64,000 nucleotides of DNA from Arsukibacterium perlucidum DSM 18276 (GCF_000382165.1 NZ_KB907716.1:1-64000), one strand, 5' to 3'. Positions 1-7,440 are shown, numbered from the stretch's first letter. The notes: generated by a model from the letters alone, not told the origin. Made by a program: numbers and translations.

Positions 1-60
1 CAGAACATCCAGATGCACATAGGTCGTCGGACACGGACTCACGTAAGGTGTAGCGAAAAA

Positions 61-172
61 TATGCTACCGTTATAACGGTAATATATAGCAGGGCTAAAA
101 AATGGCATTCTGCAATTATGCTACCGTTACAACGGTAATATAAAGTAGCGCCCCAAAATAGCATTCTACGGT
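61..172. repeat. Two tandem 56-bp imperfect repeats with a 16-bp palindrome
   Basis: Units at 61-116 and 117-172 agree at about 45 of 56 positions by hand alignment. Each begins TATGC and holds the dyad TACCGTTATAACGGTA (66-81, a perfect palindrome) or TACCGTTACAACGGTA (122-137, one base off). AATATA follows each dyad. The 56-bp spacing puts both palindromes on nearly the same helical face. This suggests an operator pair for a dimeric regulator, perhaps of a gene left of the window; an iteron or recombination site is also possible. The regulator is not identified. Confidence 0.6.
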
Positions 173-300
173 TTCACTGCTGAAAAAAAATAGTGCGCTG
201 AGAGCACCTCAAATAACCAGTGCATTAATCGGCATTAAACATCAACCTGTAACGACCAGACGCTTACTAATGTAAATATGTTCTCTTACAATTATTTTGC

Positions 301-327
301 GGGTAATAAAAACCCGCCGAAGCGGGT
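301..327 (-). terminator. Rho-independent terminator, minus strand
   Basis: Read on the minus strand, ACCCGC-TTCG-GCGGGT (312-327) is a 6-bp stem with a stable TTCG tetraloop, followed by TTTTTATT. It lies 73 bp beyond a second minus-strand terminator at 401-416, so it may act as a backup. Confidence 0.7.
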
Positions 328-390
328 CGGTGATCTATCTATGTTTTACTGTGTGAAAACTATATGGCTTTCGGCTGATGTGGATTTTTT

Positions 391-416
391 GCATTAAAAA
401 ACCCGCCTAAGCGGGT
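391..416 (-). terminator. Rho-independent terminator behind the 17-codon ORF
   Basis: The stem ACCCGC/GCGGGT with loop TTAG (401-416) is followed on the minus strand by six T (395-400). A-runs on the other side could let it work in both directions. It starts 10 bp after the stop codon of the small minus-strand ORF at 427-480, as expected for a short monocistronic unit. Confidence 0.8.
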
Positions 417-426
417 TTTGAGATAC

Positions 427-480
427 TTATCGAGCAGGACCATCCCACACGCCAACACCAGCACTTAAATTTTTCATCAT
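427..480 (-). CDS. Candidate 17-residue peptide gene
   Basis: The frame encodes MMKNLSAGVGVWDGPAR and stops at TAA. A GGAGAG ribosome-binding site (485-490) stands 4 nt before the first ATG and 7 nt before the second. A terminator follows within 10 bp, and the upstream 180 bp are AT-rich with room for a promoter. I do not recognise the peptide. It is Gly-rich, with a Trp-Asp-Gly-Pro-Ala-Arg end, and too polar for a typical type I toxin. It could be a signal or modified-peptide precursor, a leader peptide, or a chance ORF in a small RNA. A 60-codon GTG frame (407-589) covers the same DNA but has no ribosome-binding site. Confidence 0.4.
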   Translation of the reverse strand: MMKNLSAGVGVWDGPAR

Positions 481-661
481 TAAACTCTCCAATTTCATGA
501 AATTTACTATCTATTATTTTTTTATTATTTTGAGTTGATAACTTTAACGAATTCCCATCAAAATTGACGGCTAAAAAAATACAGCTCACTTAAGTGATAA
601 TTTAATATTATCTTGCAGTTTAACTGTTCTATAGCAATAGACAACCTATTTGAGTATAAAT
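481..661. other. AT-rich intergenic region upstream of the 17-codon ORF
   Basis: No gene is supported here. A perfect 10-bp palindrome CACTTAAGTG lies at about 588-597. On the minus strand TTGCTA, a 17-bp spacer and AAGATA offer a weak promoter candidate for the small ORF. Nothing else is recognisable. Confidence 0.3.
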
Positions 662-1708
662 TCACTTGTTTTTAGATGTGCCAGTGTCTAAGCCTGCAAC
701 TGCTTCTACATTACTAGGTTTAACTGGCGCCTTAGCTATGGGCTTGCACTTACGCCACCAGAAAGTAATTCCTTGATGAGGCAATACACCGTGATGTAGT
801 TCGAAAACAGCCTTAGGGATACTCGGGTTGAGTGAAATAGCTTTTAACTTCTTAGAATGATTCGCGTTTGCCCCAATGCACAAATTACCCTCATGTATTA
901 CCTCTAGAGTCATATTTTCAGTTGGAACCATCGTTGTCCATACCTCAGTGTCTTCTAATCTTTTAATAGTTCGAGAGTGAACAATTACGCTAATTTTTTC
1001 TTCCCCTGCAAGAGGTCTAGGATACTTAAGTTCAATTACGCCTCCATCTTTCGCCGGTTTAGCGAATTCATTTAGATCATCTTGGCTTAATTTTTTCCCT
1101 TCAATTTCAACAGAACTAATTTCTAGATACTCGCCAAAAAGGCCATCTAGATCACAGGAAACACCACATTTTATGACATAGGAAACATCGGGATTTTCAC
1201 TTAAATTTTCAATCACATGCCTAGTTTCAATATTGCAAAAAACTATGTTAGCAGCGTCTTCAGTACTCAAACCTAACTTTTTGATCACTTCATCTGGCAA
1301 CGATTGCAGATCGTAAGTTAAGTGTGCATTTTTTTTGACAAGAGTCTGCTCCATGACGGTGCTTTTTATCTCTTTATAAATTGCTGGCGGAATAATTTTT
1401 TCAAAAACAGCACTAAGGACATTTTCACTAACCTGCTTTCTAAATTCAGCTTGCTCTTGATGCTGCTTGGCTCTGGAAAACTTCTCTACAGAAAATCCTA
1501 AAAATGAAGCTATTATTGCTGCAATTCCAAACTCCTTGAAAAGAATAGAAAAAAACCATCTTAGTGAGTCTGTTATCTGTGAGTAGTCAGGAATTAGACC
1601 TATGATTTTAGAAACAAGTATAAAGCCAAAACCAGTAGCTGCAACTGCAACTAGAAACAGTACATTACTTGCATCCCAAAAACTTTTAGTACCGGATTTA
1701 TCTGTCAT
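662..1708 (-). CDS. Two-helix membrane protein of unknown function, downstream of a CI-like repressor
   Basis: The 348-residue product has two predicted transmembrane helices (about residues 15-37 and 54-73), then a charged, probably helical stretch (about 78-110) and a roughly 230-residue soluble domain, most likely cytoplasmic. I recognise no family or catalytic motif. The gene begins 20 bp after the CI-like repressor on the same strand, without a terminator between them, so the two are probably co-transcribed. In temperate phages this slot, like lambda rexAB behind cI, often holds lysogenic-conversion or superinfection-exclusion genes. An exclusion or defence role is inferred from position only. 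The sequence is AT-richer than the core genes nearby. Confidence 0.75.
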   Translation of the reverse strand: MTDKSGTKSFWDASNVLFLVAVAATGFGFILVSKIIGLIPDYSQITDSLRWFFSILFKEFGIAAIIASFLGFSVEKFSRAKQHQEQAEFRKQVSENVLSAVFEKIIPPAIYKEIKSTVMEQTLVKKNAHLTYDLQSLPDEVIKKLGLSTEDAANIVFCNIETRHVIENLSENPDVSYVIKCGVSCDLDGLFGEYLEISSVEIEGKKLSQDDLNEFAKPAKDGGVIELKYPRPLAGEEKISVIVHSRTIKRLEDTEVWTTMVPTENMTLEVIHEGNLCIGANANHSKKLKAISLNPSIPKAVFELHHGVLPHQGITFWWRKCKPIAKAPVKPSNVEAVAGLDTGTSKNK

Positions 1709-1728
1709 AAATATGAACCATTATTAAT

Positions 1729-2484
1729 TTATCTTAAAACCGAATACCAGAACACCCGGCCAAGCACTTTGATGGCACTGGCCTGGTCGGTTTGGTAATC
1801 CTCATAAGGGTATTCGTCGGTATTAAAGCTGCGTAACCTAATACTGTTGCCTGGCAGCCGGTAAAGCCTTTTAAGCTTTAACAGGCCATCGTGGTCTATA
1901 GCATACAAGTCGCCATCTTTAATTTTGGTGTTACCGGTATCTATGCCAACGGTTGCCTGATCGGGCAATACCGGTTCCATGCTATTACCGCTAACAGTTA
2001 CGCAGGCGGCTAATTCTGGCTGAATGTTATAACGGCGCAGGGTTGATTTAGTGAAGCGGAGTTTAAACCCGCTATCCAGTCGCTGTACTACTGAACCAGT
2101 TCCTGCTGACAATTCAATTTCCTTATAGAAAGGCATCTCAACTTCATCTTCTTCCAGCGGTCTTTTGCTATCCCAAAGGTCGAACGAACCAACTGTGTAA
2201 GCTGCTGCTGTAGCGCTGACTTTATTATTATCATCTGGCTTTTCTTCACCAGTAAGTATCCATTCAGGCGTTACTTTTAAAGCCTTGGCTAAATTTATTA
2301 GATGCTTTCCGCTTGGCATGCCACCGCTTTTACTTTCCGTCTCCCAGTTGGATACGGACACGCGATTAACTCCGACAATCTTAGCGACGGCTTCCTGAGT
2401 AAGCTTAAGGCTTATACGCCTACTTAAAATACGATCTTTCATTTTCATGTAAGCAAGCTTACCACTTGAATGTAATTCCATCAC
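1729..2484 (-). CDS. CI-like phage repressor (XRE HTH plus S24 LexA-type peptidase)
   Basis: This 251-residue repressor would bind operators in the divergent region and self-cleave on the SOS signal. An XRE helix-turn-helix spans about residues 18-75 (LTQEAVAKIVGVNRVSVSNWE). The S24 domain has an Ala-Gly cleavage site (A127-G128), the nucleophile serine in SGNSMEP (S168) and the general-base lysine in LLKLKR (K203 or K205). The start is GTG at 2484 or the next ATG, chosen because AAGGA lies 9 nt upstream; ATG at 2448 would also leave the HTH whole. The frame is intact although both divergent lytic-side genes are broken, so the repressor may still be made and may confer immunity to a related phage. 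Confidence 0.9.
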   Translation of the reverse strand: MMELHSSGKLAYMKMKDRILSRRISLKLTQEAVAKIVGVNRVSVSNWETESKSGGMPSGKHLINLAKALKVTPEWILTGEEKPDDNNKVSATAAAYTVGSFDLWDSKRPLEEDEVEMPFYKEIELSAGTGSVVQRLDSGFKLRFTKSTLRRYNIQPELAACVTVSGNSMEPVLPDQATVGIDTGNTKIKDGDLYAIDHDGLLKLKRLYRLPGNSIRLRSFNTDEYPYEDYQTDQASAIKVLGRVFWYSVLR

Positions 2485-2541
2485 CGAAAAAAATCCTTGC
2501 GTTATTATGTAAGAGTTCTTGCTCTAGTAAGGATTATTTAC
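2449..2541. promoter_or_regulatory. Candidate operator array between cI-like and cro-like genes
   Basis: Three dyads share a GTAA/TTAC-type half-site: GTAAGC-AA-GCTTAC (2449-2462, inside the 5' end of the repressor gene), CTTGC-N8-GTAAG (2496-2513, one mismatch) and GTAA-N7-TTAC (2527-2541). Their place between divergent repressor and cro genes matches a phage immunity operator region. Half-site spacing differs between them, so not all need be real sites. Confidence 0.45.
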
Positions 2542-2556
2542 ATTTTAGGTCAGATA

Positions 2557-2744
2557 ATGAAAAAAACGATGTTATAGCGCACTTTGGCGGTGTAACCAAA
2601 ACCGCTAAGGCGCTGGGTATCAAAAGCCAGACTGTTTCTCAGTGGTCGGAAGATATTCCCGAGCTGAGGGGTTCCTAGATCGAGAAGATTACCGATGGCG
2701 CCCTTAAGGCTGATCAGCTCAACGCTGTTCAACAAGCCTCTTAA
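2557..2744 (+). pseudogene. Broken Cro-like regulator
   Basis: The frame reads NDVIAHFGGVTKTAKALGI, then SQTVSQWSEDIPELR, a typical short Cro helix-turn-helix. Two lesions are visible. ATG at 2557 is followed by seven A; eight would give MKKNDVIAHFGG, so one A seems lost and this ATG now runs into TAG after six codons. Later an in-frame TAG (2676-2678) interrupts the protein, after which the reading continues IEKITDGALKADQLNAV to TAA at 2744, a normal Cro tail. A longer frame opening at 2466 has no ribosome-binding site and still stops at the TAG. The lytic regulator is probably dead. Confidence 0.75.
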
Positions 2745-2768
2745 CCACGCTTCAAGGATAACAGTCCC

Positions 2769-3166
2769 ATGAGCAATAACACGTTAAAGCAAAAACAAAT
2801 TTCACTATGCCCGCAAACAGCGTCCTATTTGCTTGGCAAGCGACACAACATTAGCGACTCAGCCCGCAAGCTGGGTGTTAGCCCTAATGTGCTGGGCAAT
2901 AAGGTGAACACGGATCAGGAGTTCCACAAGCTTACCTTGGGTGAAGCTGTCTGTCGCTATTGGCTAACGACAACGGCATTTTAGACGCTTGGGCACACTC
3001 ACGTGGTGGGGTGTTTGTAAAACTGCCAGAGACTGTTTGCCGTGACGAAGAACTAAGCGACCAACTAATGCGGGTAAGCGAAGAACTGGGCAGCGCTATG
3101 GCTGAAATAGGCCATGCCCTTGAAGATGGGGTAATTGACCCAATGGATTTTAATGGGTTGCTTTAG
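2769..3166 (+). pseudogene. Frameshifted phage CII-like regulator
   Basis: Two overlapping frames form one protein. The first (2769-2984) starts MSNNTLKQKQIS after AAGGA and carries ARKLGVSPNVLGNKVN and KLTLGEAV, as in the CII / CP76 family of P2-like phages. The second (to 3166) continues LSLLANDNGILDAWAHSRGG and a helical DEELSDQLMRVSEELGSAM tail, typical of the same family. Restoring one base near 2950 joins them as GEAV-LSLLANDN. The usual C-terminus may also be shortened, as the frame ends at DFNGLL. The gene lies just behind the broken cro, as in P2-like early operons. Family assignment is from memory. Confidence 0.7.
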
Positions 3167-3195
3167 GTCTATACCTGACTTTAAAACTGAGAACT

Positions 3196-3861
3196 TCAGA
3201 TAGCTGGCAGACTATCTTGCCAAGCATCTAACTCCGGGAAATAAATAGTTTGATCCGGAATTGAGATGCTTTTGAGTAGGGAAGTCCACCATTTTAATAG
3301 CTCTATAAAAATATCTTTTGGAAAAAGTGTTTGATTTTCATAGCCCCGCATAGAGCAGTGTCTTACGAATGAAAAGTCATGTACTGTGTGTATTTCTAGT
3401 ACTTTTTTTTCGTCTTCATAATCCACTTTGACAATATCGAAAGTCATTGCAGAGACATTATTATCAAAACCTTTTTGTAACTTAAAATGCTTGTTTGCGT
3501 TACAAACCTGATGGCATATCTGAAGTTCGACTTTAAAACTTCTTAGCGAATTGCTAAATTTTGCGGGATTATTCAAGTCAACAAGAGGGTAAAAGCTGAT
3601 AAAAGCCTGCTTCAAGTTGTCATCGCTATCTAATCGATAGAAAAGCCATTCGATCAAAGATACGTTAGTTGAAGCAACGTTGATTGAAGCATAACTCTTC
3701 ACATCCTTGAAATTAAAAATGCTATTTTTTTCTTGCGGAAGATAACTTTTTTGCACTGAGGCTAAGATTTCCATCTCCCAATACAGCTTTCTTAGTAGTT
3801 GCCATATATCTACTAAACCGAAAGTTCTATCAGTCGCTGTTCTATTTGGTCTGCTGCTCAT
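3196..3861 (-). CDS. Orphan protein of unknown function in the prophage remnant
   Basis: The 221-residue protein is soluble, without a signal peptide or membrane helix. It is rich in aromatic and charged residues and has a conspicuous ICHQVCNANKHFKL stretch in the middle. A similar NANKH signature occurs in uncharacterised helical island proteins distantly like HEPN domains, but the match is too weak for a function. The gene converges on the broken cII and its base composition is AT-rich, so it probably arrived with the prophage or as a moron. A weak AAGG lies 9 nt before ATG. Confidence 0.6.
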   Translation of the reverse strand: MSSRPNRTATDRTFGLVDIWQLLRKLYWEMEILASVQKSYLPQEKNSIFNFKDVKSYASINVASTNVSLIEWLFYRLDSDDNLKQAFISFYPLVDLNNPAKFSNSLRSFKVELQICHQVCNANKHFKLQKGFDNNVSAMTFDIVKVDYEDEKKVLEIHTVHDFSFVRHCSMRGYENQTLFPKDIFIELLKWWTSLLKSISIPDQTIYFPELDAWQDSLPAI

Positions 3862-4099
3862 TTCTATTAGCCTTATTAATATTTCAATAAAGAACGAACA
3901 GCCTTAAGTCATCGGTTATTAGCCATAAATATATCACCAGTGGCCGCCGCGGTGCCAATATGCCCCAATACTGGATGCTTGGCAATTTGTCGTTAGCACT
4001 ACCCGTGCAGAGGCGTCAATATTCCTGTATGATATGCGCCTGAGTCTGTTTATGTCTCTAACTAACATGCTCAAAAACGTGTACCACGTTGTGTACCAA
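3862..4099. other. Right edge of the accessory patch and thrS upstream region
   Basis: No intact gene is present. On the minus strand 3909-3992 reads as a protein-like 27-residue tail (RQIAKHPVLGHIGTAAATG, then DIFMANNR and stop) with no start, perhaps the end of a lost gene. The thrS promoter should lie here: TATGAT at 4028-4033 is a possible -10, without a good -35. No attachment-site duplication was found against the left end of the window. Confidence 0.3.
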
Positions 4100-4202
4100 A
4101 CAGCCCTTGGTAAGGGGTGTCAACTGTCACGCAAGGCGCACGAAATAAGAACTTATGTGTTTAATCAAGTGACCCTTGGTGTGGGCCACCACTGTAAAAG
4201 GA
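4100..4202 (+). promoter_or_regulatory. thrS translational operator with two tRNA-Thr anticodon-arm mimics
   Basis: Two hairpins have a CCC/GGG inner stem and a seven-base loop showing the threonine anticodon GGU. The first (4100-4120) is ACA-G-CCC, loop TTGGTAA, GGG-G-TGT; its inner 13 bases equal the anticodon arm of E. coli tRNA-Thr(GGU). The second (4169-4189) is GTG-A-CCC, loop TTGGTGT, GGG-C-CAC, and ends 8 nt before the AAGGA ribosome-binding site (4198-4202). Each stem has one internal mismatch at the same place. In E. coli, threonyl-tRNA synthetase binds tRNA-like arms in its own leader and blocks ribosome loading; this layout strongly suggests the same control. Confidence 0.7.
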
Positions 4203-4208
4203 TAAATC

Positions 4209-6119
4209 ATGCCAGTTATTACTCTGCCTGATGGCAGCCAACGTGCTTTTGATTCTGCTGTTTCTGTGATGGATGTTGCCAAAGACATCGGCCCCGGTTT
4301 AGCTAAAGCCACTATTGCCGGTAAGGTAAATGGTCAGTTAGTGGATGCCTGTGATCCCATTAGTACTGACGCTACTCTCAGCATTATTACCAGTAAAGAT
4401 CAGGACGGCCTGGAAATTATCCGTCACTCTTGCGCTCACTTATTGGGCCATGCCATTAAACAAATGTGGCCAAATGTGAAGATGGCCATTGGCCCGGTGA
4501 TTGAAAACGGCTTCTATTATGACGTCGATTTAGACCAGCCGATCAGTAGCGACGATTTAGCTGAGCTGGAAGCGCGGATGCTGCAGCTTGCCAAAACCGA
4601 ATATGACGTAATCAAGCATAAAGTCAGCTGGCAGGAAGCTTTTGATACCTTTAAAGCCCGTGGCGAAAGCTACAAGATGGAAATTCTGGAGCAGAACGTC
4701 AGTAAAGACGACCAGCCCGGTTTGTATCATCATGAAGAATATATCGATATGTGCCGAGGCCCGCATGTGCCGAATATGCGGTTTTGCCAGCACTTTAAAA
4801 TAATGAAAGTGGCCGGCGCCTACTGGCGTGGCGACTCGAAAAACAAAATGCTGCAGCGGGTGTATGGTACCGCCTGGGCTGATAAAAAGCAGCTTGCAGC
4901 CTATTTATTGCAGTTAGAAGAAGCGGAAAAGCGCGATCACCGGAAAATTGGTAAGGCGCTCGGCTTATTTCATTGGCAGGAAGAAGCACCGGGTATGGTG
5001 TTCTGGCATAACGATGGTTGGACCATCTTCCGTGAGCTGGAAAGCTTTGTCCGGGAAAAGCTGGGCGAATACGACTACGACGAAGTAAAAGGCCCATTGA
5101 TGATGGACCGGGTGTTGTGGGAAAAATCAGGTCACTGGGAAAAATATGCTGAAAACATGTTTACTACTCAGTCTGAACACCGTGAGTACGCCATTAAGCC
5201 GATGAATTGCCCGGGCCATGTCCAGATTTTTAATCAGGGTTTAAAATCGTACCGCGATTTACCGCTTAGAATGGCCGAGTTTGGCTGTTGCCACCGCAAC
5301 GAACCTTCAGGTGGTTTACATGGCTTAATGCGGGTGCGTGGTTTTACCCAGGACGACGCCCATATCTTCTGTACTGAAGATCAGGTCCAGGCTGAAGTGA
5401 CCAAGTGTATCCAGATGGTATTTGATGTTTACAGTACTTTTGGCTTTAAAGACGTGAAAGTAAAGCTGTCTACCCGGCCAGCTCAGCGCATCGGTTCAGA
5501 TGAAAGCTGGGATAAAGCTGAGCAGGGCCTGATTGAAGCACTGAAAAGCAACAACATTGACTATGATTTGCAGCCGGGTGAAGGCGCATTTTACGGCCCG
5601 AAAATTGAATTTACCCTGCACGATTGTTTAAACCGGGCCTGGCAGTGCGGCACTATTCAGTTAGATTTTGCGTTGCCTGGTCGCTTAGGTGCGACTTTTG
5701 TTTCTGAAGGTGGCGAAAAGCTGGTGCCGGTAATGATTCACCGCGCTATTTTGGGTTCGCTTGAGCGTTTTATCGGTATTTTGATCGAAGAATACGCCGG
5801 CCTTTTTCCAGCCTGGTTAGCCCCAACTCAGGTGGTGGTAATGAATATTACCGATAATCAGGCCGAATATGTGCAAAATTTAGTAAAAACTTTCAAATCT
5901 CACGGTATTAGAGCCATTAGTGACTTGAGAAATGAGAAGATAGGCTTTAAAATCCGCGAGCACACGCTTAAGCGTATTCCTTATCTTGTGGTCGTAGGCG
6001 ACAAAGAGATGGAAGCGGGCGATATCGCCTTAAGAACGCGTAAGGGTGAAGACCTTGGAAAAATGTCGGTGGCCGCTTTTGTTGAAAAGCTTACCACTGA
6101 AATTAAAAGCCGGGTTTAA
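4209..6119 (+). CDS. thrS: Threonine--tRNA ligase
   Basis: This class II synthetase charges tRNA-Thr with threonine and edits misacylated serine. At 636 residues it has the usual length. It shows an N-terminal TGS domain (about 1-61), the editing domain with [10 protein letters not shown], and a catalytic core with zinc ligands in [17 protein letters not shown] and [10 protein letters not shown]. The C-terminal anticodon-binding domain includes [20 protein letters not shown]. The start ATG follows AAGGA by 6 nt. It heads the thrS-infC-rpmI-rplT cluster, 40 bp before infC, and is probably autoregulated through the two hairpins upstream. Confidence 0.97.
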   Translation: MPVITLPDGSQRAFDSAVSVMDVAKDIGPGLAKATIAGKVNGQLVDACDPISTDATLSIITSKDQDGLEIIRHSCAHLLGHAIKQMWPNVKMAIGPVIENGFYYDVDLDQPISSDDLAELEARMLQLAKTEYDVIKHKVSWQEAFDTFKARGESYKMEILEQNVSKDDQPGLYHHEEYIDMCRGPHVPNMRFCQHFKIMKVAGAYWRGDSKNKMLQRVYGTAWADKKQLAAYLLQLEEAEKRDHRKIGKALGLFHWQEEAPGMVFWHNDGWTIFRELESFVREKLGEYDYDEVKGPLMMDRVLWEKSGHWEKYAENMFTTQSEHREYAIKPMNCPGHVQIFNQGLKSYRDLPLRMAEFGCCHRNEPSGGLHGLMRVRGFTQDDAHIFCTEDQVQAEVTKCIQMVFDVYSTFGFKDVKVKLSTRPAQRIGSDESWDKAEQGLIEALKSNNIDYDLQPGEGAFYGPKIEFTLHDCLNRAWQCGTIQLDFALPGRLGATFVSEGGEKLVPVMIHRAILGSLERFIGILIEEYAGLFPAWLAPTQVVVMNITDNQAEYVQNLVKTFKSHGIRAISDLRNEKIGFKIREHTLKRIPYLVVVGDKEMEAGDIALRTRKGEDLGKMSVAAFVEKLTTEIKSRV

Positions 6120-6159
6120 GCCATTAAGCGTATAAGAATAATTTTCGGAGGAACATACT

Positions 6160-6702
6160 ATTAAAGTAGGAAAGAAAACATTACCTGCAAACCGTCCTAA
6201 CAGGATCAACGAAGAGATTAACCTGCCAGAAGTGCGGTTAATTGGCGTCGAAGGTGAGCAACTGGGTGTAGTAAGTATTGCTGAAGCCATTAAACTGGCC
6301 GAAGACAGTGGCAATGATTTAGTTGAGATCAGCCCGACAGCCGAACCACCAGTTTGTAAGTTGATGGACTACGGTAAGTTCCTGTTCGAAAAGAGTAAAG
6401 CTCTTAAAGAGCAGAAGAAGAAGCAAAAACAGATCCAGATTAAAGAAATAAAATTCCGGCCTGGAACTGACGAAGGCGATTACCAGGTAAAACTACGCAA
6501 CCTGCGTCGCTTCATTGAAGAGGGTGACAAAGCCAAAGTAACGCTGCGCTATCGTGGCCGTGAAATGGCGCATCAGGAAATTGGTATTGAGATGCTTTCT
6601 CGAATTAAAGAGGACTTGTCTGATATCGCTATCTGCGAATCTTTCCCTTCACGGGTGGAAGGTCGGCAGATGATCATGATGCTGGCCCCAAATAAGAAGT
6701 AA
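6160..6702 (+). CDS. infC: Translation initiation factor IF-3, ATT start codon
   Basis: IF-3 binds the 30S subunit and checks the start codon and initiator tRNA. The 180-residue frame begins at ATT (6160), eight bases after CGGAGGA, and gives [19 protein letters not shown], which aligns with E. coli IF-3 from residue 2. Starting at the later GTG (6232) would remove the conserved RPNRIN segment. The rest follows the family ([63 protein letters not shown]). A non-canonical ATT start is the known basis of IF-3 autoregulation, because IF-3 itself rejects such starts. Confidence 0.96.
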   Translation: MKVGKKTLPANRPNRINEEINLPEVRLIGVEGEQLGVVSIAEAIKLAEDSGNDLVEISPTAEPPVCKLMDYGKFLFEKSKALKEQKKKQKQIQIKEIKFRPGTDEGDYQVKLRNLRRFIEEGDKAKVTLRYRGREMAHQEIGIEMLSRIKEDLSDIAICESFPSRVEGRQMIMMLAPNKK

Positions 6703-6725
6703 TAAGTGCCTTCAAGTTTATTAAG

Positions 6726-6747
6726 CTGCGGCTCGCCGCAGTTTTTT
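6726..6747 (+). terminator. Terminator or attenuator between infC and rpmI
   Basis: The stem CTGCGG/CCGCAG with a CTCG loop (6726-6741) is followed by six T. It sits in the 91-bp gap between infC and rpmI and would reduce read-through into the ribosomal protein genes. In several bacteria this leader is where L20 represses its own operon, so an attenuator role is possible. Confidence 0.75.
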
Positions 6748-6793
6748 AACGCCTTATTATTCGTTGTAACTTAACAATGCGAGTTTAAATACT

Positions 6794-6991
6794 ATGCCAA
6801 AGATGAAAACCAATAAAGGTGCCGCGAAGCGTTTCAAAAAAACTGCTTCTGGTAGCTTTAAACGTAAGCAATCACACCTTCGCCACATCCTGACGAAGAA
6901 GACTTCTAAGCGTAAGCGTCAGTTAGGTCCAAAAACCTTAGTCGCTAAAGTAGACATTGCCGGCTTAGTCCGTTGCATGCCGTACGCATAA
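6794..6991 (+). CDS. rpmI: 50S ribosomal protein L35
   Basis: The 65-residue, very basic protein begins [20 protein letters not shown] and contains [14 protein letters not shown], the L35 signature. It is a structural protein of the large subunit. The ribosome-binding site is weak, which fits the translational control by L20 known for this operon in E. coli. It lies 16 bp before rplT. Confidence 0.97.
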   Translation: MPKMKTNKGAAKRFKKTASGSFKRKQSHLRHILTKKTSKRKRQLGPKTLVAKVDIAGLVRCMPYA

Positions 6992-7007
6992 TTAACAGGA
7001 GTCAGAA

Positions 7008-7364
7008 ATGCCAAGAGTAAAACGTGGTGTGACGGCGCGCGCGCGTCATAAGAAGGTGTTAAACCAGGCTAAAGGTTACTACGGTGCCCGCAGTCGTGTT
7101 TATCGTGTTGCTTTCCAGGCCGTTATTAAAGCCGGTCAATATGCTTATCGTGACCGTCGTCAGCGTAAGCGTCAGTTCCGTCAACTGTGGATCGCGCGTA
7201 TTAACGCGGCGTCACGGATGAACGGTTTATCTTACAGCCGTTTCATCGCAGGCCTGAAAAAAGCCTCTGTTGAAATTGATCGTAAGATCCTGGCCGACAT
7301 CGCTGTATACGACAAAGCCGCTTTCACTGCTTTAGTTTCTAAAGCAAAAGAAGCCTTAGTCTGA
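7008..7364 (+). CDS. rplT: 50S ribosomal protein L20
   Basis: The 118-residue basic protein ([20 protein letters not shown], then [15 protein letters not shown]) is an early 23S rRNA assembly protein and, in E. coli and Bacillus, the repressor of its own operon. It has the usual length and an AGGAG ribosome-binding site. A strong terminator follows at 7403-7440. In E. coli pheM-pheST comes next; here the following genes are unrelated and on the other strand. Confidence 0.97.
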   Translation: MPRVKRGVTARARHKKVLNQAKGYYGARSRVYRVAFQAVIKAGQYAYRDRRQRKRQFRQLWIARINAASRMNGLSYSRFIAGLKKASVEIDRKILADIAVYDKAAFTALVSKAKEALV

Positions 7365-7402
7365 TATAAGCCGATAGCATCGGAAGCCACCTGACCGTGG
7401 CT

Positions 7403-7440
7403 AAAATACCCTCACTACCTTTGGTATGAGGGTATTTTTT
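7403..7440. terminator. Bidirectional terminator between rplT and the lipoprotein gene
   Basis: A long stem, AAAATACCCTCA paired with TGAGGGTATTTT, is followed by eight T on the plus strand and four T on the minus strand. The T-run touches the stop codon of the converging lipoprotein gene, so it probably ends both transcripts. Confidence 0.85.

Noticed and set aside
61-137. Integron attC site from GTTATAAC core
   Set aside because: The dyad lacks the imperfect arms and spacer of attC, and no cassette-like ORF structure follows.
407-589. 60-codon minus-strand frame opening with GTG
   Set aside because: It has no ribosome-binding site, runs into the terminator stem and overlaps the better-supported 17-codon frame.
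4100-4120. tRNA-Thr gene fragment or attachment site
   Set aside because: Only the anticodon-arm part matches. A second, divergent arm of the same design near the ribosome-binding site fits an operator better than an att remnant.
4034-4231. 65-codon plus-strand frame before thrS
   Set aside because: It crosses the thrS leader hairpins and the thrS start, has no ribosome-binding site and no family likeness; the DNA is explained by the operator.
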